Notes under the pieces: generated by a model
Seen by the model: only the letters and a program-made list of their open reading frames with translations
The model's database searches: none
Told to the model about the DNA's origin: nothing
Translations under genes and position numbers: made by a program
Shown here: piece by piece, positions 1-7,003 of the stretch
Layout: each line of letters starts with the position of its first letter
How positions within the stretch are numbered: the stretch's first letter is position 1
DNA from: Acidobacteriota bacterium
Lineage (GTDB): Bacteria > Acidobacteriota > Vicinamibacteria > Vicinamibacterales > UBA2999
Reading direction: 5' to 3'
DNA length: 7,138 bases
NCBI GenBank assembly: GCA_947465275.1
Contig: CANIAI010000119.1
Location: forward strand, 1-7,138

Positions 1-1038
1 AAGGCGGCGGCGTCACGCATGCCGACGGCGCGGACGCAGCGCATCGGCGGCAAGGCGTACACCGTCATCACCTTCACCGGCGAGAACGGCGCCAAGGTGA
101 ACGGCTACCTCAACGACCAGAACCTGGTCGAGCGGGTCGAGACCTGGATCGACAACGCGATGTACGGCGACCTGCAGTGGGAGGCGGTCTATTCCGATTA
201 CCAGGCCGCCAACGGCGTGCAGGTGCCGCGCCACGTGGTGCAGCGCCAGCTCGGATGGCCCATCCTCGACATCACCGTCACCGACGTGAGGCCGAACGCC
301 GAGGTGAACATCGCGCCGGCCCCCGTGCCGCCCGCGGCCACTGCCCCGGCTGCCGCCGCGGCGGTGCCGTCAGAGAAGCTCAGTGACGGCGTCTACCTGA
401 TTCTCGGCGGCTACGCGAGCATCGCCGTCGACTTCAAGGACTACATCGTCATCGTCGAGAGCGCGCAGAGCGAGGAGCGCGGCCTCCAGGTGATCACCGA
501 AGCGAAGCGGCTGATTCCGAATAAGCCGATCCGCTACGTCATCAACACACACCACCACGTCGATCACTCGAGCGGCCTCCGGCCGATGGTCGCCGAGGGG
601 GCGACCATTGTGACCCACGAAATCAACAAGCCGTGGCTCGAGAAGGTGTTCGCGTTCCCGCACACGCTGAACCCGGACCGGCTCGCGAAGGCGCCGCGCA
701 AGGCACAGTTCGAGCTGGTGAAGGAGAAGAAGGTGATGACGGATGGGAACCACGTCATCGAGATTCATCACATGCAGGGCAACGGGCACAACGCCGGCCT
801 GCTGATGGTCTACCTGCCGAAGGAGAAGGTGCTGCTCGAGGCCGACGCCTACAACCCGGCGGCGAACCCGAACGCGCCGGCGCCGACGCCCGTGAGCCCG
901 TACACGTCGAACCTGGTGACGGAGATTGCCCGGCTGAACCTCGACGTGCAGCGCCTCATCCCGGTGCACTACCCGGCCGACAACCGCGTCGTGACGCGGG
1001 CCGAGCTGATGCGCATCGCGAACCCGGGGACCAACTGA
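1..1038 (+). CDS. Metallo-beta-lactamase-fold hydrolase with LolA-like N-terminal domain (5' partial)
   Basis: The reading frame is open from base 1 and the first ATG is at 19. The protein has no signal peptide and begins inside a domain, so the true start is probably outside the window. Numbering from that ATG, residues 1-90 are beta-rich and resemble the LolA-like lipoprotein-carrier fold (strands around GYL, YSDYQ and GVQVPRHVV). A Pro/Ala linker follows at about 94-115, then a metallo-beta-lactamase domain to residue 339. The HxHxDH metal signature is THHHVDH (His178, His180, Asp182, His183). Likely further ligands are His257 (GHNAG), Asp276 (EADAY) and His317 (PVHYP), so a complete two-metal site appears present. 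It is probably exported, as the next two genes are. The substrate cannot be read from the sequence: the superfamily includes beta-lactamases, glyoxalase II, persulfide dioxygenases and lactonases. The stop lies 19 bases before the sulfite-oxidase-type gene, suggesting co-transcription. The fold is certain; the function is unknown. Confidence 0.88.
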   Translation, partial: KAAASRMPTARTQRIGGKAYTVITFTGENGAKVNGYLNDQNLVERVETWIDNAMYGDLQWEAVYSDYQAANGVQVPRHVVQRQLGWPILDITVTDVRPNAEVNIAPAPVPPAATAPAAAAAVPSEKLSDGVYLILGGYASIAVDFKDYIVIVESAQSEERGLQVITEAKRLIPNKPIRYVINTHHHVDHSSGLRPMVAEGATIVTHEINKPWLEKVFAFPHTLNPDRLAKAPRKAQFELVKEKKVMTDGNHVIEIHHMQGNGHNAGLLMVYLPKEKVLLEADAYNPAANPNAPAPTPVSPYTSNLVTEIARLNLDVQRLIPVHYPADNRVVTRAELMRIANPGTN

Positions 1039-1046
1039 GGCGGGCT

Positions 1047-1053
1047 GAGGGAG
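1047..1053 (+). promoter_or_regulatory. Ribosome binding site of the sulfite-oxidase-type gene
   Basis: The purine run GAGGGAG lies 4 bases before the ATG at 1058 and is a strong Shine-Dalgarno match. It supports that start, which also places the twin-arginine motif at the N-terminus. It sits in the 19-base gap after the stop of the hydrolase. Confidence 0.6.
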
Positions 1054-1057
1054 ACCG

Positions 1058-2218
1058 ATGCACAGGACTGACGTGACGCGACGGCGCTTTCTCGACGCGG
1101 TGGCTCGCGTGGCGCTGTCTGCGGGTGCGCTTCGCGCATACCCGCTGTTCGCCCAGGCGGCATCCGGCTCCGAACGCCTGATCGTTCACTCGACCCGGCC
1201 GGGCGATCGCGAGACGCCGGTGTCGCTGCTCGATTCGTGGCTGACGCCGAACGACCGCTTCTACGTGCGGTCGCACTTCTACACGCCCGTGGTCCAGGAA
1301 GACACCTGGCGGCTGGTGGTGGACGGTGACGTCGACCGGCCGCTGCAGCTCACGTTGGCTGACCTCAAGGCGATGCCGGCAACGGCCCTCGTCGCGACGC
1401 TCGAATGCGCGGGGAACGGCCGCGCCCTGTTCCAGCCGCCGGTGGCGGGCATCCAGTGGGCAAAGGGCGCGGTTGGCACCGCACGGTGGCGCGGCGTTCG
1501 CCTGGCCGATGTGCTGCGGCGCGCGGGACTCCGGCCCGCCGCGCGGCATGTCTGGCTCGACGGCGGCGACGTGGGCGTCGGCCGTGCACCGGACTTCGTG
1601 AGGAACCTGCCTCTCGGCAAGGCCCTTCATCCCGACACGCTGCTCGCGTGGGAGATGAATGGCGAGCCGCTGCCGGTCGATCACGGGTTTCCGTTGCGGG
1701 TGATCGTCCCCGGATGGGAAGCGGCCTATTCCGTGAAGTGGCTGACGCGCATTCAGGCCTCCGCTCGCGAGCATGAGGGCTTCTTCGTGCAGTCGGCCTA
1801 TCGGTACCCGAAGCGGCCCGTCGCGCCGGGCGGCACGGTCGCCCCGGCCGACACGGCCCCGATGGTCGGCCTTCCCGTGAAGTCGGTCATCACGTCACCG
1901 GGCGACGTCACGATTGCGACCGGTCTCACCGCCATCACCGGGTTCGCCTGGGTGGGAGATGGCGAAATCGCGCGAGTGGACGTCTCCGTCGATCGCGGAC
2001 GGACGTGGTCGCCCGCCCGGCTCGGCACCGACCGGGCTCCCTGGGCGTGGCGACAGTTCACGTACGCGTGGCGCGGCACGGAGCCTGGCGCCTACGTGGT
2101 GCTCTCACGTGCGACCGATACGCGGGGCCGCTCGCAGCCGCTCGTGGCCGAATGGAATCCGGCGGGCTACCTGTGGAACGCCGTGGACCAGCAGCGAGTC
2201 ACCGTCCAGGCCCGCTGA
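1058..2218 (+). CDS. Tat-exported molybdopterin oxidoreductase, sulfite oxidase family (SoxC/SorA-like sulfite dehydrogenase)
   Basis: This 386-residue protein should catalyse two-electron oxidation of sulfite to sulfate, or a related reaction, at a molybdenum cofactor in the periplasm. A Tat signal is seen as TRRRFL at residues 7-12, with likely cleavage after AQA (residue 34). The catalytic domain spans about 50-250. Cys117 in ECAGNGR is the molybdenum-ligating cysteine. Arg71 (FYVRSH) and Arg122 match conserved active-site arginines of human sulfite oxidase. DHGFPLR (208-214) and SVKWL (from 225) are the family's cofactor-binding motifs. Tyr248 or Tyr250 in the AYRYP stretch is the probable catalytic tyrosine. 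From about 260 a C-terminal Mo-co dimerisation domain follows, with WAWR (Arg332) conserved. That domain separates it from MsrP/YedY reductases, which lack it. No haem-b5 domain is present, so electrons must leave through another protein, and the dihaem cytochrome starting one base downstream is the obvious acceptor. The family is sure; sulfite as the natural substrate is likely but unproven. Confidence 0.93.
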   Translation: MHRTDVTRRRFLDAVARVALSAGALRAYPLFAQAASGSERLIVHSTRPGDRETPVSLLDSWLTPNDRFYVRSHFYTPVVQEDTWRLVVDGDVDRPLQLTLADLKAMPATALVATLECAGNGRALFQPPVAGIQWAKGAVGTARWRGVRLADVLRRAGLRPAARHVWLDGGDVGVGRAPDFVRNLPLGKALHPDTLLAWEMNGEPLPVDHGFPLRVIVPGWEAAYSVKWLTRIQASAREHEGFFVQSAYRYPKRPVAPGGTVAPADTAPMVGLPVKSVITSPGDVTIATGLTAITGFAWVGDGEIARVDVSVDRGRTWSPARLGTDRAPWAWRQFTYAWRGTEPGAYVVLSRATDTRGRSQPLVAEWNPAGYLWNAVDQQRVTVQAR

Positions 2219-2219
2219 C

Positions 2220-2741
2220 ATGCGTATCTGGCCGATTCTGCTGGGGGTTACGCTCGGCTGCGCGGCGGGCATCACGTTGGGCGCGAGCCCCGCCGCGATG
2301 CAGAACACGCCCGCCTCCGCTGACCAGCGCCCGCTTCCGGATGGCGAGGGCCATGACCTCCTCACCGCACGCTGCCTGGTGTGCCACGCCGACACCCTCA
2401 TCAGGGAGCAGCGGCTGGCGGGGCCGGCATGGGGTCGCGAGGTGGACAAGATGATCGGCTGGGGCACGGTCCTGGACGCCACCGAGCGAGGGCAGGTCGT
2501 CGCCTACCTGACGAAATACTTCGGGCCCTCGACGGATGCCGGCGCGCCTGCAGAGGGTGACTCGGCTGCGCTCGTCAGCCGCTGCCTCGGTTGTCACGAC
2601 ACGCGCCTGATCGAGACGCAGCGCCTGTCCGCCGCGGGGTGGCGGCGTGAGATCGACAAGATGGTCGGATGGGGCGCGAGTCTCAGCGAGCCCGAGCGCG
2701 ACCGCCTGAGCGACGACCTGTCCCGCCGGTATCCACGATAG
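2220..2741 (+). CDS. Exported dihaem cytochrome c with two tandem half-domains, probable electron acceptor of the sulfite dehydrogenase
   Basis: The ATG at 2220 lies one base after the upstream stop (TGACATG), so translation is probably coupled; the larger open frame starting upstream at 1914 is a shadow of the upstream gene. The protein has 173 residues. A hydrophobic N-terminus (about 3-22) is a signal peptide. Cys14 follows LG, but the lipobox is poor, so a soluble or uncleaved form is possible. Two covalent haem sites are visible: CLVCH (Cys52, Cys55, His56) and CLGCH (Cys122, Cys125, His126). Each is followed by a matching stretch, LIREQRL...WGREVDKMIGWG in the first half and LIETQRL...WRREIDKMVGWG in the second. 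Met78 and Met148 are probable sixth ligands. All paired landmarks are exactly 70 residues apart, so the gene is an internal duplication of a small monohaem unit. The unit resembles the SorB type of cytochrome that serves SorA sulfite dehydrogenase, which as I recall normally carries one haem. It probably passes electrons towards a terminal oxidase. Confidence 0.88.
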   Translation: MRIWPILLGVTLGCAAGITLGASPAAMQNTPASADQRPLPDGEGHDLLTARCLVCHADTLIREQRLAGPAWGREVDKMIGWGTVLDATERGQVVAYLTKYFGPSTDAGAPAEGDSAALVSRCLGCHDTRLIETQRLSAAGWRREIDKMVGWGASLSEPERDRLSDDLSRRYPR

Positions 2742-2750
2742 GCGGCGACC

Positions 2751-2936
2751 TTACTCCGACCCGTCCGCGCGACTGACCTGGAGTTCGCGCTCGCCGCCGA
2801 CGACGCGCAGCTGGATGCGCCACGGGTTGCAGCACACCTCGCAGTCCTGCACGAAGGTCCCGCGGACGTCCGGCTCCACGTAGATCTCCACGTCCTCGCC
2901 GCAATACGGGCAGGTCACCATCAACGGTTCATCCAT
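2751..2936 (-). CDS. CPXCG motif-containing cysteine-rich protein
   Basis: This 61-residue protein matches the small CPXCG cysteine-rich family. Residues 9-13 are CPYCG, and a second cluster reads DCEVCCNPW with Cys32, Cys35 and Cys36. Cys9, Cys12, Cys32 and Cys35 can form a zinc-ribbon-like four-cysteine site. The spacing and the central V-x-D-C-x-V-C-C pattern are typical of the family, and the length is normal. No signal peptide is seen, so it should be cytoplasmic. The family has no established biochemical role. The ATG is one base after the peptidase stop (TAG-G-ATG), so it is the last gene of the minus-strand operon and probably translationally coupled; no clear ribosome binding site is present. 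Its stop lies 9 bases from the convergent cytochrome gene. Confidence 0.85.
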   Translation of the reverse strand: MDEPLMVTCPYCGEDVEIYVEPDVRGTFVQDCEVCCNPWRIQLRVVGGERELQVSRADGSE

Positions 2937-2937
2937 C

Positions 2938-4245
2938 CTAGCGCCCGCCCACCGGCAGCTCGCCTGATGCGACCGCGGCGATGAGCCGCGTGATCAGGAA
3001 GAGGCGCGGCTCGATCGACGACACCTCGACGTACTCGGCGTCATTCGAGTGCGCGCCGAAGCCCTTCAGCCCGAATCCTTCCAGCACGGCCCCCTGCGTC
3101 TTCATCGCGGCGAAGGCCGCGTCGGTGCCGCCGCCGTTCGGCTCATCGCTCACCACCAGCGTCTTTCCGATCTCGGCGTAGGCACGGCGGGCGAACTCGG
3201 CGGCTCGCCGCGACTGCTCGCGCACCGGCATCGGCGGGAAGAACTCCTCGAAGGCCAGGGTCACGGTCGTCCCGGGAACCAGCTGGTTGCGGATTCGCCG
3301 CTGCATCTCCGCCTTCACCGCATCCAGGTCTGACAGGCGCACGGCGCGCATGTCGGCAATCGCCTTCGCGTCGGCCGGAATGGCGTTGGCGACACTGCCG
3401 GCGTTCGAGAGCGTCCAGTTCACCTTCACGCCGGTCGCCGGGTTCGACAGGTCGCGCATCTGCAGCATCTGGTGCGACAGCTCGTAGAGGGCGTTGAGTC
3501 CCTTTTCCGGGGCAACGCCGGCGTGTGACGCCCGTCCCTTCACCGTCAGCACGGCCAGCTCGATGCCCATGGTGGCGAGCCGCACGCTGTCCTCGGCCCC
3601 CGCCCCCTCGAACGAGAAGGTGACGTCGTGCTCCGCGGCGGCCGCGGTAATCTGCGCGCGCTCGCCGGGCGAGGCGACCTCCTCGTCTGGGCTGATGAAC
3701 ACCGTGATCAATCCATAGCGGTCGATCCCCAGTGCCTTCAGCATGGCGAGCGTGTGCAGCACGACGGCGACGCCATGCTTGTCGTCGGCGATGCCGAGCC
3801 CCCATGCGCGGTCACCCTCGACGCGGAACGGCTGCTGGGCCAGCATGCCGCGCTGATAGACCGTGTCCATGTGCGCGAGCAGCAGGATGCGGGCGGTGCC
3901 GCGCCCGCGGAAGCGCGCGACCACGCTGTTGGCGATGCGCGCGGGGGTGTTCTGGAACCGCGGCATGTCGGCGGCGGGCGGCAGGAAGGCGACCTCACCC
4001 CCGAGCGCGCGGAGGCGTCCGCCAATCAGCTCACCGATGCGTGTCACCCCTTCGTAGTCGCTGCTGCCCGACTCGATGTTCACGAGGTCGCGCATCGTGT
4101 CGAGCAGCGGCTGCTTCTCGCGGGTGGCCGCCGCGCGGATGGCGTCGGCGGACTGCGCCGAGGCCCCCGCGATCGGGAGGGCGCCGAGCAGAGCCAGCGC
4201 GAGCGCAACGGCGCGGAGGCGGGAGACGTGGCTGTGGAGCGGCAT
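2938..4245 (-). CDS. Exported M20-family zinc peptidase, glutamate carboxypeptidase (CPG2)-like
   Basis: The 435-residue product is a secreted co-catalytic zinc exopeptidase. A signal peptide covers residues 1-30, with an Ala-rich core and likely cleavage after ASA. The metal site is complete: His125 in AHMDTV (with Asp127), bridging Asp154 in GIADDKHG, catalytic base Glu188 and ligand Glu189 in PDEEV, Glu213 in SFEGAG, and His399 in GAHSNDAEY. The lid/dimerisation domain, about 225-335, contains GRASHAG with His241, which in M20 enzymes reaches the active site of the partner subunit. Length and motif order agree with carboxypeptidase G2, which removes C-terminal glutamate from folates and peptides. 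M20 specificity is hard to predict, so an aminoacylase or general dipeptidase role remains possible. The start lies 7 bases after the kinase stop and lacks a clear ribosome binding site, which suggests coupled translation. The enzyme could supply amino acids from extracellular peptides. No functional link to the kinase is visible beyond the operon. Confidence 0.92.
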   Translation of the reverse strand: MPLHSHVSRLRAVALALALLGALPIAGASAQSADAIRAAATREKQPLLDTMRDLVNIESGSSDYEGVTRIGELIGGRLRALGGEVAFLPPAADMPRFQNTPARIANSVVARFRGRGTARILLLAHMDTVYQRGMLAQQPFRVEGDRAWGLGIADDKHGVAVVLHTLAMLKALGIDRYGLITVFISPDEEVASPGERAQITAAAAEHDVTFSFEGAGAEDSVRLATMGIELAVLTVKGRASHAGVAPEKGLNALYELSHQMLQMRDLSNPATGVKVNWTLSNAGSVANAIPADAKAIADMRAVRLSDLDAVKAEMQRRIRNQLVPGTTVTLAFEEFFPPMPVREQSRRAAEFARRAYAEIGKTLVVSDEPNGGGTDAAFAAMKTQGAVLEGFGLKGFGAHSNDAEYVEVSSIEPRLFLITRLIAAVASGELPVGGR

Positions 4246-4262
4246 GGCGGAATTATCCCGCC
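4246..4262 (-). repeat. Short inverted repeat at the kinase/peptidase junction
   Basis: Arms GGCGG (4246-4250) and CCGCC (4258-4262) flank a 7-base loop. In minus-strand mRNA the stem ends directly at the AUG of the peptidase and includes the kinase stop codon in its loop. Such a stem could hide the start until ribosomes finishing the kinase open it. Five GC pairs can easily arise by chance in DNA this rich in GC, so a role is only possible. Confidence 0.3.
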
Positions 4263-6538
4263 ATTGACCCCTCGGCGGCGAGCAGGTCGGTGCAGGCCTC
4301 CACCAGCGCCTGCGGTTCGACCGGCTTGGCGAGGTGGCGGTTGAACCCGGCGGTGAGCACGGCGTCGCGGTCGGCCTCGGTGGCGTGCGCCGTCAGCGCC
4401 AGCACCGGCAGGCTGGCGGGGCCGCGCGCGCGCAGGGTCCGGACGAACGAGAGACCGTCCATGCCCGGCATCGCCACGTCGCAGATGATCAGGTCGAACG
4501 GCAGGGTCGCCGGCACGCCGGACGACCCGTCATCCGGCACGTCGAGGCGCGCCAGCGCGTCGGCGGCCGAGGCCACCCGCTCGGCGGTGCCGCCACACTG
4601 CGTCACCACCTCCGCGACCAGTTCGCGGGCATCAGCCTCATCGTCGACCACGAGAATGCGGCGTCCGCGGAGCGCATCGGCCGGCAGCCGCTCGGACCGG
4701 AGCCTGACGGCGCGGGTCGCCACCGCGTCGTCACGCGCCGCCATCGGCAGGCGCAGGGTGAACGTCGCGCCGCGATTGGCGCCGTCGCTCGCGGCCTGCA
4801 GGCTGCCGGCGTGCAACTCCGCCAGGCTGTGCGCGATAGAGAGCCCGAGGCCGAGACCGCCATGCTGCCGGGCGAACGAGGCATCGGCCTGGCGGAACCG
4901 CTCGAACACGTGCGGGAGGAAGGCCGGGTCGATGCCGATGCCGGTGTCGCACACCGCCAACCGTGCGTGCCCGTGCTCGGTGGAGAGCCGCACGTCGACC
5001 TGGCCGCCGGCGGGGGTGAACTTCACCGCGTTCGACAGCAGGTTCCAGCAGACCTGCTGCAGGCGGTTCGGGTCACCCTTCACGAATACCGGGTCGGCGG
5101 GCAGAGCCACCTGCAGGCGCACCCCCTTGGTATCGGCGGTCGGGCGCATCACGCCGACCGCAGCTCCGACGGTGTCCCGCAGGTCGAGCCGCTGCATCTC
5201 GAGCTGGACACGCCCCGAGACGATGCGGCTCATGTCGAGCAGGTCTTCGACCAGCCGCGACTGGGCCACCGCGTTCCGCTCGATGACGGCCACCGCGTGG
5301 CGGAGTCGTTCGGGCGAGAGCTGCCCCTGCTGGATGATGTGGGCCCAGCCGACGACCGCGTTGAGCGGCGTCCGCAACTCGTGGCTGAGGCTGGCGAGGA
5401 ACTCGTCCTTCAGCCGGTTCACCCGCTCGGCCTCGGCGCGCGCCGCGCGCTCGCGTACGAGCAGCTCCTGCACCCGCGCCGACGCCTCGCCGACGGCCGC
5501 CTCCGACGCCTCGGCCCGCATGCGGGCCCGCACCTGCATCCAGGTGAGCACGGTCAGCAGCAGGGCGATCACGGCACCGCCGCTCATCACGCCGAGAGGG
5601 GTGGCGGCGGTGCCGGTTCCTGCAGGCAGGGCGGCCGAGGTGATGGCCGCCGTCCAGCGGCGACCCTCGACCTCGAACGACCGCGTCGTGGAGAGGGCGT
5701 CAGGCGCGGCCGCGCCCCCCCCGGACTCATACAGCGTCGGGCCGCCAGCGGCTCCGTCGTACAGCGTGAAGTCGATGGCGAGATCGGGCACGGCGCCGAG
5801 GACGCCGGTCAGCAGGTCGCCGGCGCGGAACGGGCTGAAGATGAAACCGGTGAGCCGGGCCCGCCGCGCCTCGATGGTCGGCGGGATGTCGCCCCCGTCA
5901 TAGATCGGCAGGTAGATCAGGAAGCCCTGCTGCTTCTCGCCGTCGATCTCCTGCACGAGGGTGACCGCGCCGGAGGCGGCCGGCTCCCCGGTGTCGCGGG
6001 CCCGCGCCATCGCCTCGCGCCTGGTCGGCTCGCTGAACATGTCGTAGCCGACGGCCGCGCGGTTCCGGCGGTCGAGCGGCTCGATGTAGAGGATGGCGTG
6101 GCGCTCGCCTTCCGGGTACCCGGCGGGCGTGGCCGCGGGCCAGACGCGGAAGGAGGTATCGCCGAGCTGCCGCTGCTGCTGGACGACGGCTTGAAGCTCA
6201 CCGGTGCGGATGCGGCGGGTGAAGCCAATCCCCTGGATGCCGGGGTACTGCTCCTGAATCTCGAGACGCGTCACGAACCGGCGGAACTCCTCCGGCGTCA
6301 GGGCGCCCCTGGCGGCCTCCGCGCCAGCCCCGGCGCGGAGCATGGCAACGTAGGTGTCGATGCGGCCCAGGATGGCGACGCCGAGCCGATCGGCGGCGGC
6401 GGCGAAGCGGTCACGCGCCTGCGCCGCGAGCGCGGCGCGAATCTGCAGCGCGGCGACGCCGCTGGCCGCCAGGCTGACGACCAGGACGATGCCCGGGAAG
6501 AGATACGGGCGAAGCGCGCGGCGGCTCAGCCAGGCCAC
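4253..6538 (-). CDS. CHASE-domain hybrid sensor histidine kinase with C-terminal receiver
   Basis: This 761-residue membrane sensor starts with GTG. Its order is: TM1 (about 12-31); periplasmic CHASE domain (about 80-275, with IEPLDRRNRAAVGYDM and GFLIYLPIYDGG typical of the family); TM2 (about 314-335); a coiled-coil linker (336-376); HisKA with phospho-acceptor His386 in SHELRTPLN; HATPase_c with N-box Asn499 and Asn503, G1 box DTGIGI (531-536), and G2 box GGLGLGLS (560-567); and a receiver with acidic Asp632/Asp633, phospho-acceptor Asp687 (CDVAMPGMDG), Thr716 and Lys738. All catalytic residues are present. CHASE domains bind small extracellular ligands, cytokinins in plants; the bacterial ligand here is unknown. 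No DNA-binding regulator or phosphotransfer protein is encoded nearby, so the signal must pass to an unlinked partner. The start is fixed by an in-frame TAG (the apaG stop) 12 bases upstream and by TM1; no strong ribosome binding site is seen. It lies between apaG and the peptidase gene. Confidence 0.93.
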   Translation of the reverse strand: MAWLSRRALRPYLFPGIVLVVSLAASGVAALQIRAALAAQARDRFAAAADRLGVAILGRIDTYVAMLRAGAGAEAARGALTPEEFRRFVTRLEIQEQYPGIQGIGFTRRIRTGELQAVVQQQRQLGDTSFRVWPAATPAGYPEGERHAILYIEPLDRRNRAAVGYDMFSEPTRREAMARARDTGEPAASGAVTLVQEIDGEKQQGFLIYLPIYDGGDIPPTIEARRARLTGFIFSPFRAGDLLTGVLGAVPDLAIDFTLYDGAAGGPTLYESGGGAAAPDALSTTRSFEVEGRRWTAAITSAALPAGTGTAATPLGVMSGGAVIALLLTVLTWMQVRARMRAEASEAAVGEASARVQELLVRERAARAEAERVNRLKDEFLASLSHELRTPLNAVVGWAHIIQQGQLSPERLRHAVAVIERNAVAQSRLVEDLLDMSRIVSGRVQLEMQRLDLRDTVGAAVGVMRPTADTKGVRLQVALPADPVFVKGDPNRLQQVCWNLLSNAVKFTPAGGQVDVRLSTEHGHARLAVCDTGIGIDPAFLPHVFERFRQADASFARQHGGLGLGLSIAHSLAELHAGSLQAASDGANRGATFTLRLPMAARDDAVATRAVRLRSERLPADALRGRRILVVDDEADARELVAEVVTQCGGTAERVASAADALARLDVPDDGSSGVPATLPFDLIICDVAMPGMDGLSFVRTLRARGPASLPVLALTAHATEADRDAVLTAGFNRHLAKPVEPQALVEACTDLLAAEGSMAG

Positions 6539-6547
6539 GCCGGGAGT

Positions 6548-6985
6548 CTAATTCACGGCGTTCGGCATCGCGAGGGTGAACGGGGCGATGACCGCCTCGA
6601 ACTTCTCACCGCTGCCGCCGACCACCATGTGAAAGGTGCCGTGCATGGAGCCGACCGAAGTCTTGAGCGGGCAGTAGCTGGTGTATTCGAACAGCCCGCC
6701 GGGCGGCAGCACCGGCTGCTCGCCGACGACCCCCGGTCCGGAGACCCGCTCCACCTCGCCATCGGCGTCGGTGATGACCCACTCACGCGAAATCAGCTGC
6801 ACCGTCTCGTCACCGACGTTCGAGATCCGGACGTGGTAGGCGAAGAAATACGAATCGTCCCGGGGTGAGCTTCGCTCGGGGACGTAGAGGCTCTCGACCT
6901 GCACCCGCACGCCGCGCGTCGTGGAGTCCGAAATGCGGATGCCCTGGGAACCGGTGTTGGCGTCGTGCGTCATCGTGTCGCTCAC
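6548..6985 (-). CDS. apaG: ApaG family protein (DUF525)
   Basis: Residues from about 25 to 140 match the ApaG domain, a fibronectin-III-like beta sandwich. Diagnostic stretches are VESLYVPERSSP, YFFAYHVRISN, LISREWVITD, GEQPVLPPGG and YTSYCPL followed by GSMHGTF. ApaG is linked to cobalt/magnesium resistance in enterobacteria, and the domain occurs in some eukaryotic F-box proteins; its molecular activity is not settled. No signal peptide or membrane segment is seen, so it is cytoplasmic. The 145-residue form uses GTG at 6985. An in-frame ATG at 6973 would give 141 residues and is preceded by GGGTGAG at a workable distance, so it is an equally plausible start; the extra N-terminal residues lie outside the conserved domain. 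E. coli ApaG is about 125 residues. It is the first gene of the minus-strand operon, ends 9 bases before the kinase start and lies in the same frame as the kinase. It is not next to apaH or ksgA as in enterobacteria. Confidence 0.92.
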   Translation of the reverse strand: MSDTMTHDANTGSQGIRISDSTTRGVRVQVESLYVPERSSPRDDSYFFAYHVRISNVGDETVQLISREWVITDADGEVERVSGPGVVGEQPVLPPGGLFEYTSYCPLKTSVGSMHGTFHMVVGGSGEKFEAVIAPFTLAMPNAVN

Positions 6986-7003
6986 CCATCGATTCTACCT
7001 GCC

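Noticed and set aside
353..364. Perfect 12-base palindrome CCGCCGCGGCGG
   Set aside because: It falls in the Ala-rich linker, where runs of GCC/GCG codons produce such palindromes by composition.
370..969. 199-codon open frame on the minus strand
   Set aside because: It lies opposite the metallo-beta-lactamase domain and is Arg/Val/His-rich without motifs.
956..1774. 272-codon open frame on the minus strand
   Set aside because: It is a shadow of the sulfite-oxidase-type gene, whose active-site residues and signal peptide settle the coding strand.
2723..2745. CCGCC ... GGCGG stem over the cytochrome stop as a terminator
   Set aside because: It has only 5 bp with a 13-base loop and no T-run on either strand; chance is the simpler reading.
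3732..5903. 723-codon open frame on the plus strand
   Set aside because: It lies opposite the peptidase and kinase genes, whose motifs are complete. Its translation is Arg/Ser/Ala-rich low-complexity text with no domain, a usual antisense shadow in GC-rich DNA.
4334..6868. 844-codon open frame on the plus strand
   Set aside because: It is antisense to the kinase and apaG, with a Gly/Arg/His-rich composition and no recognisable motif.
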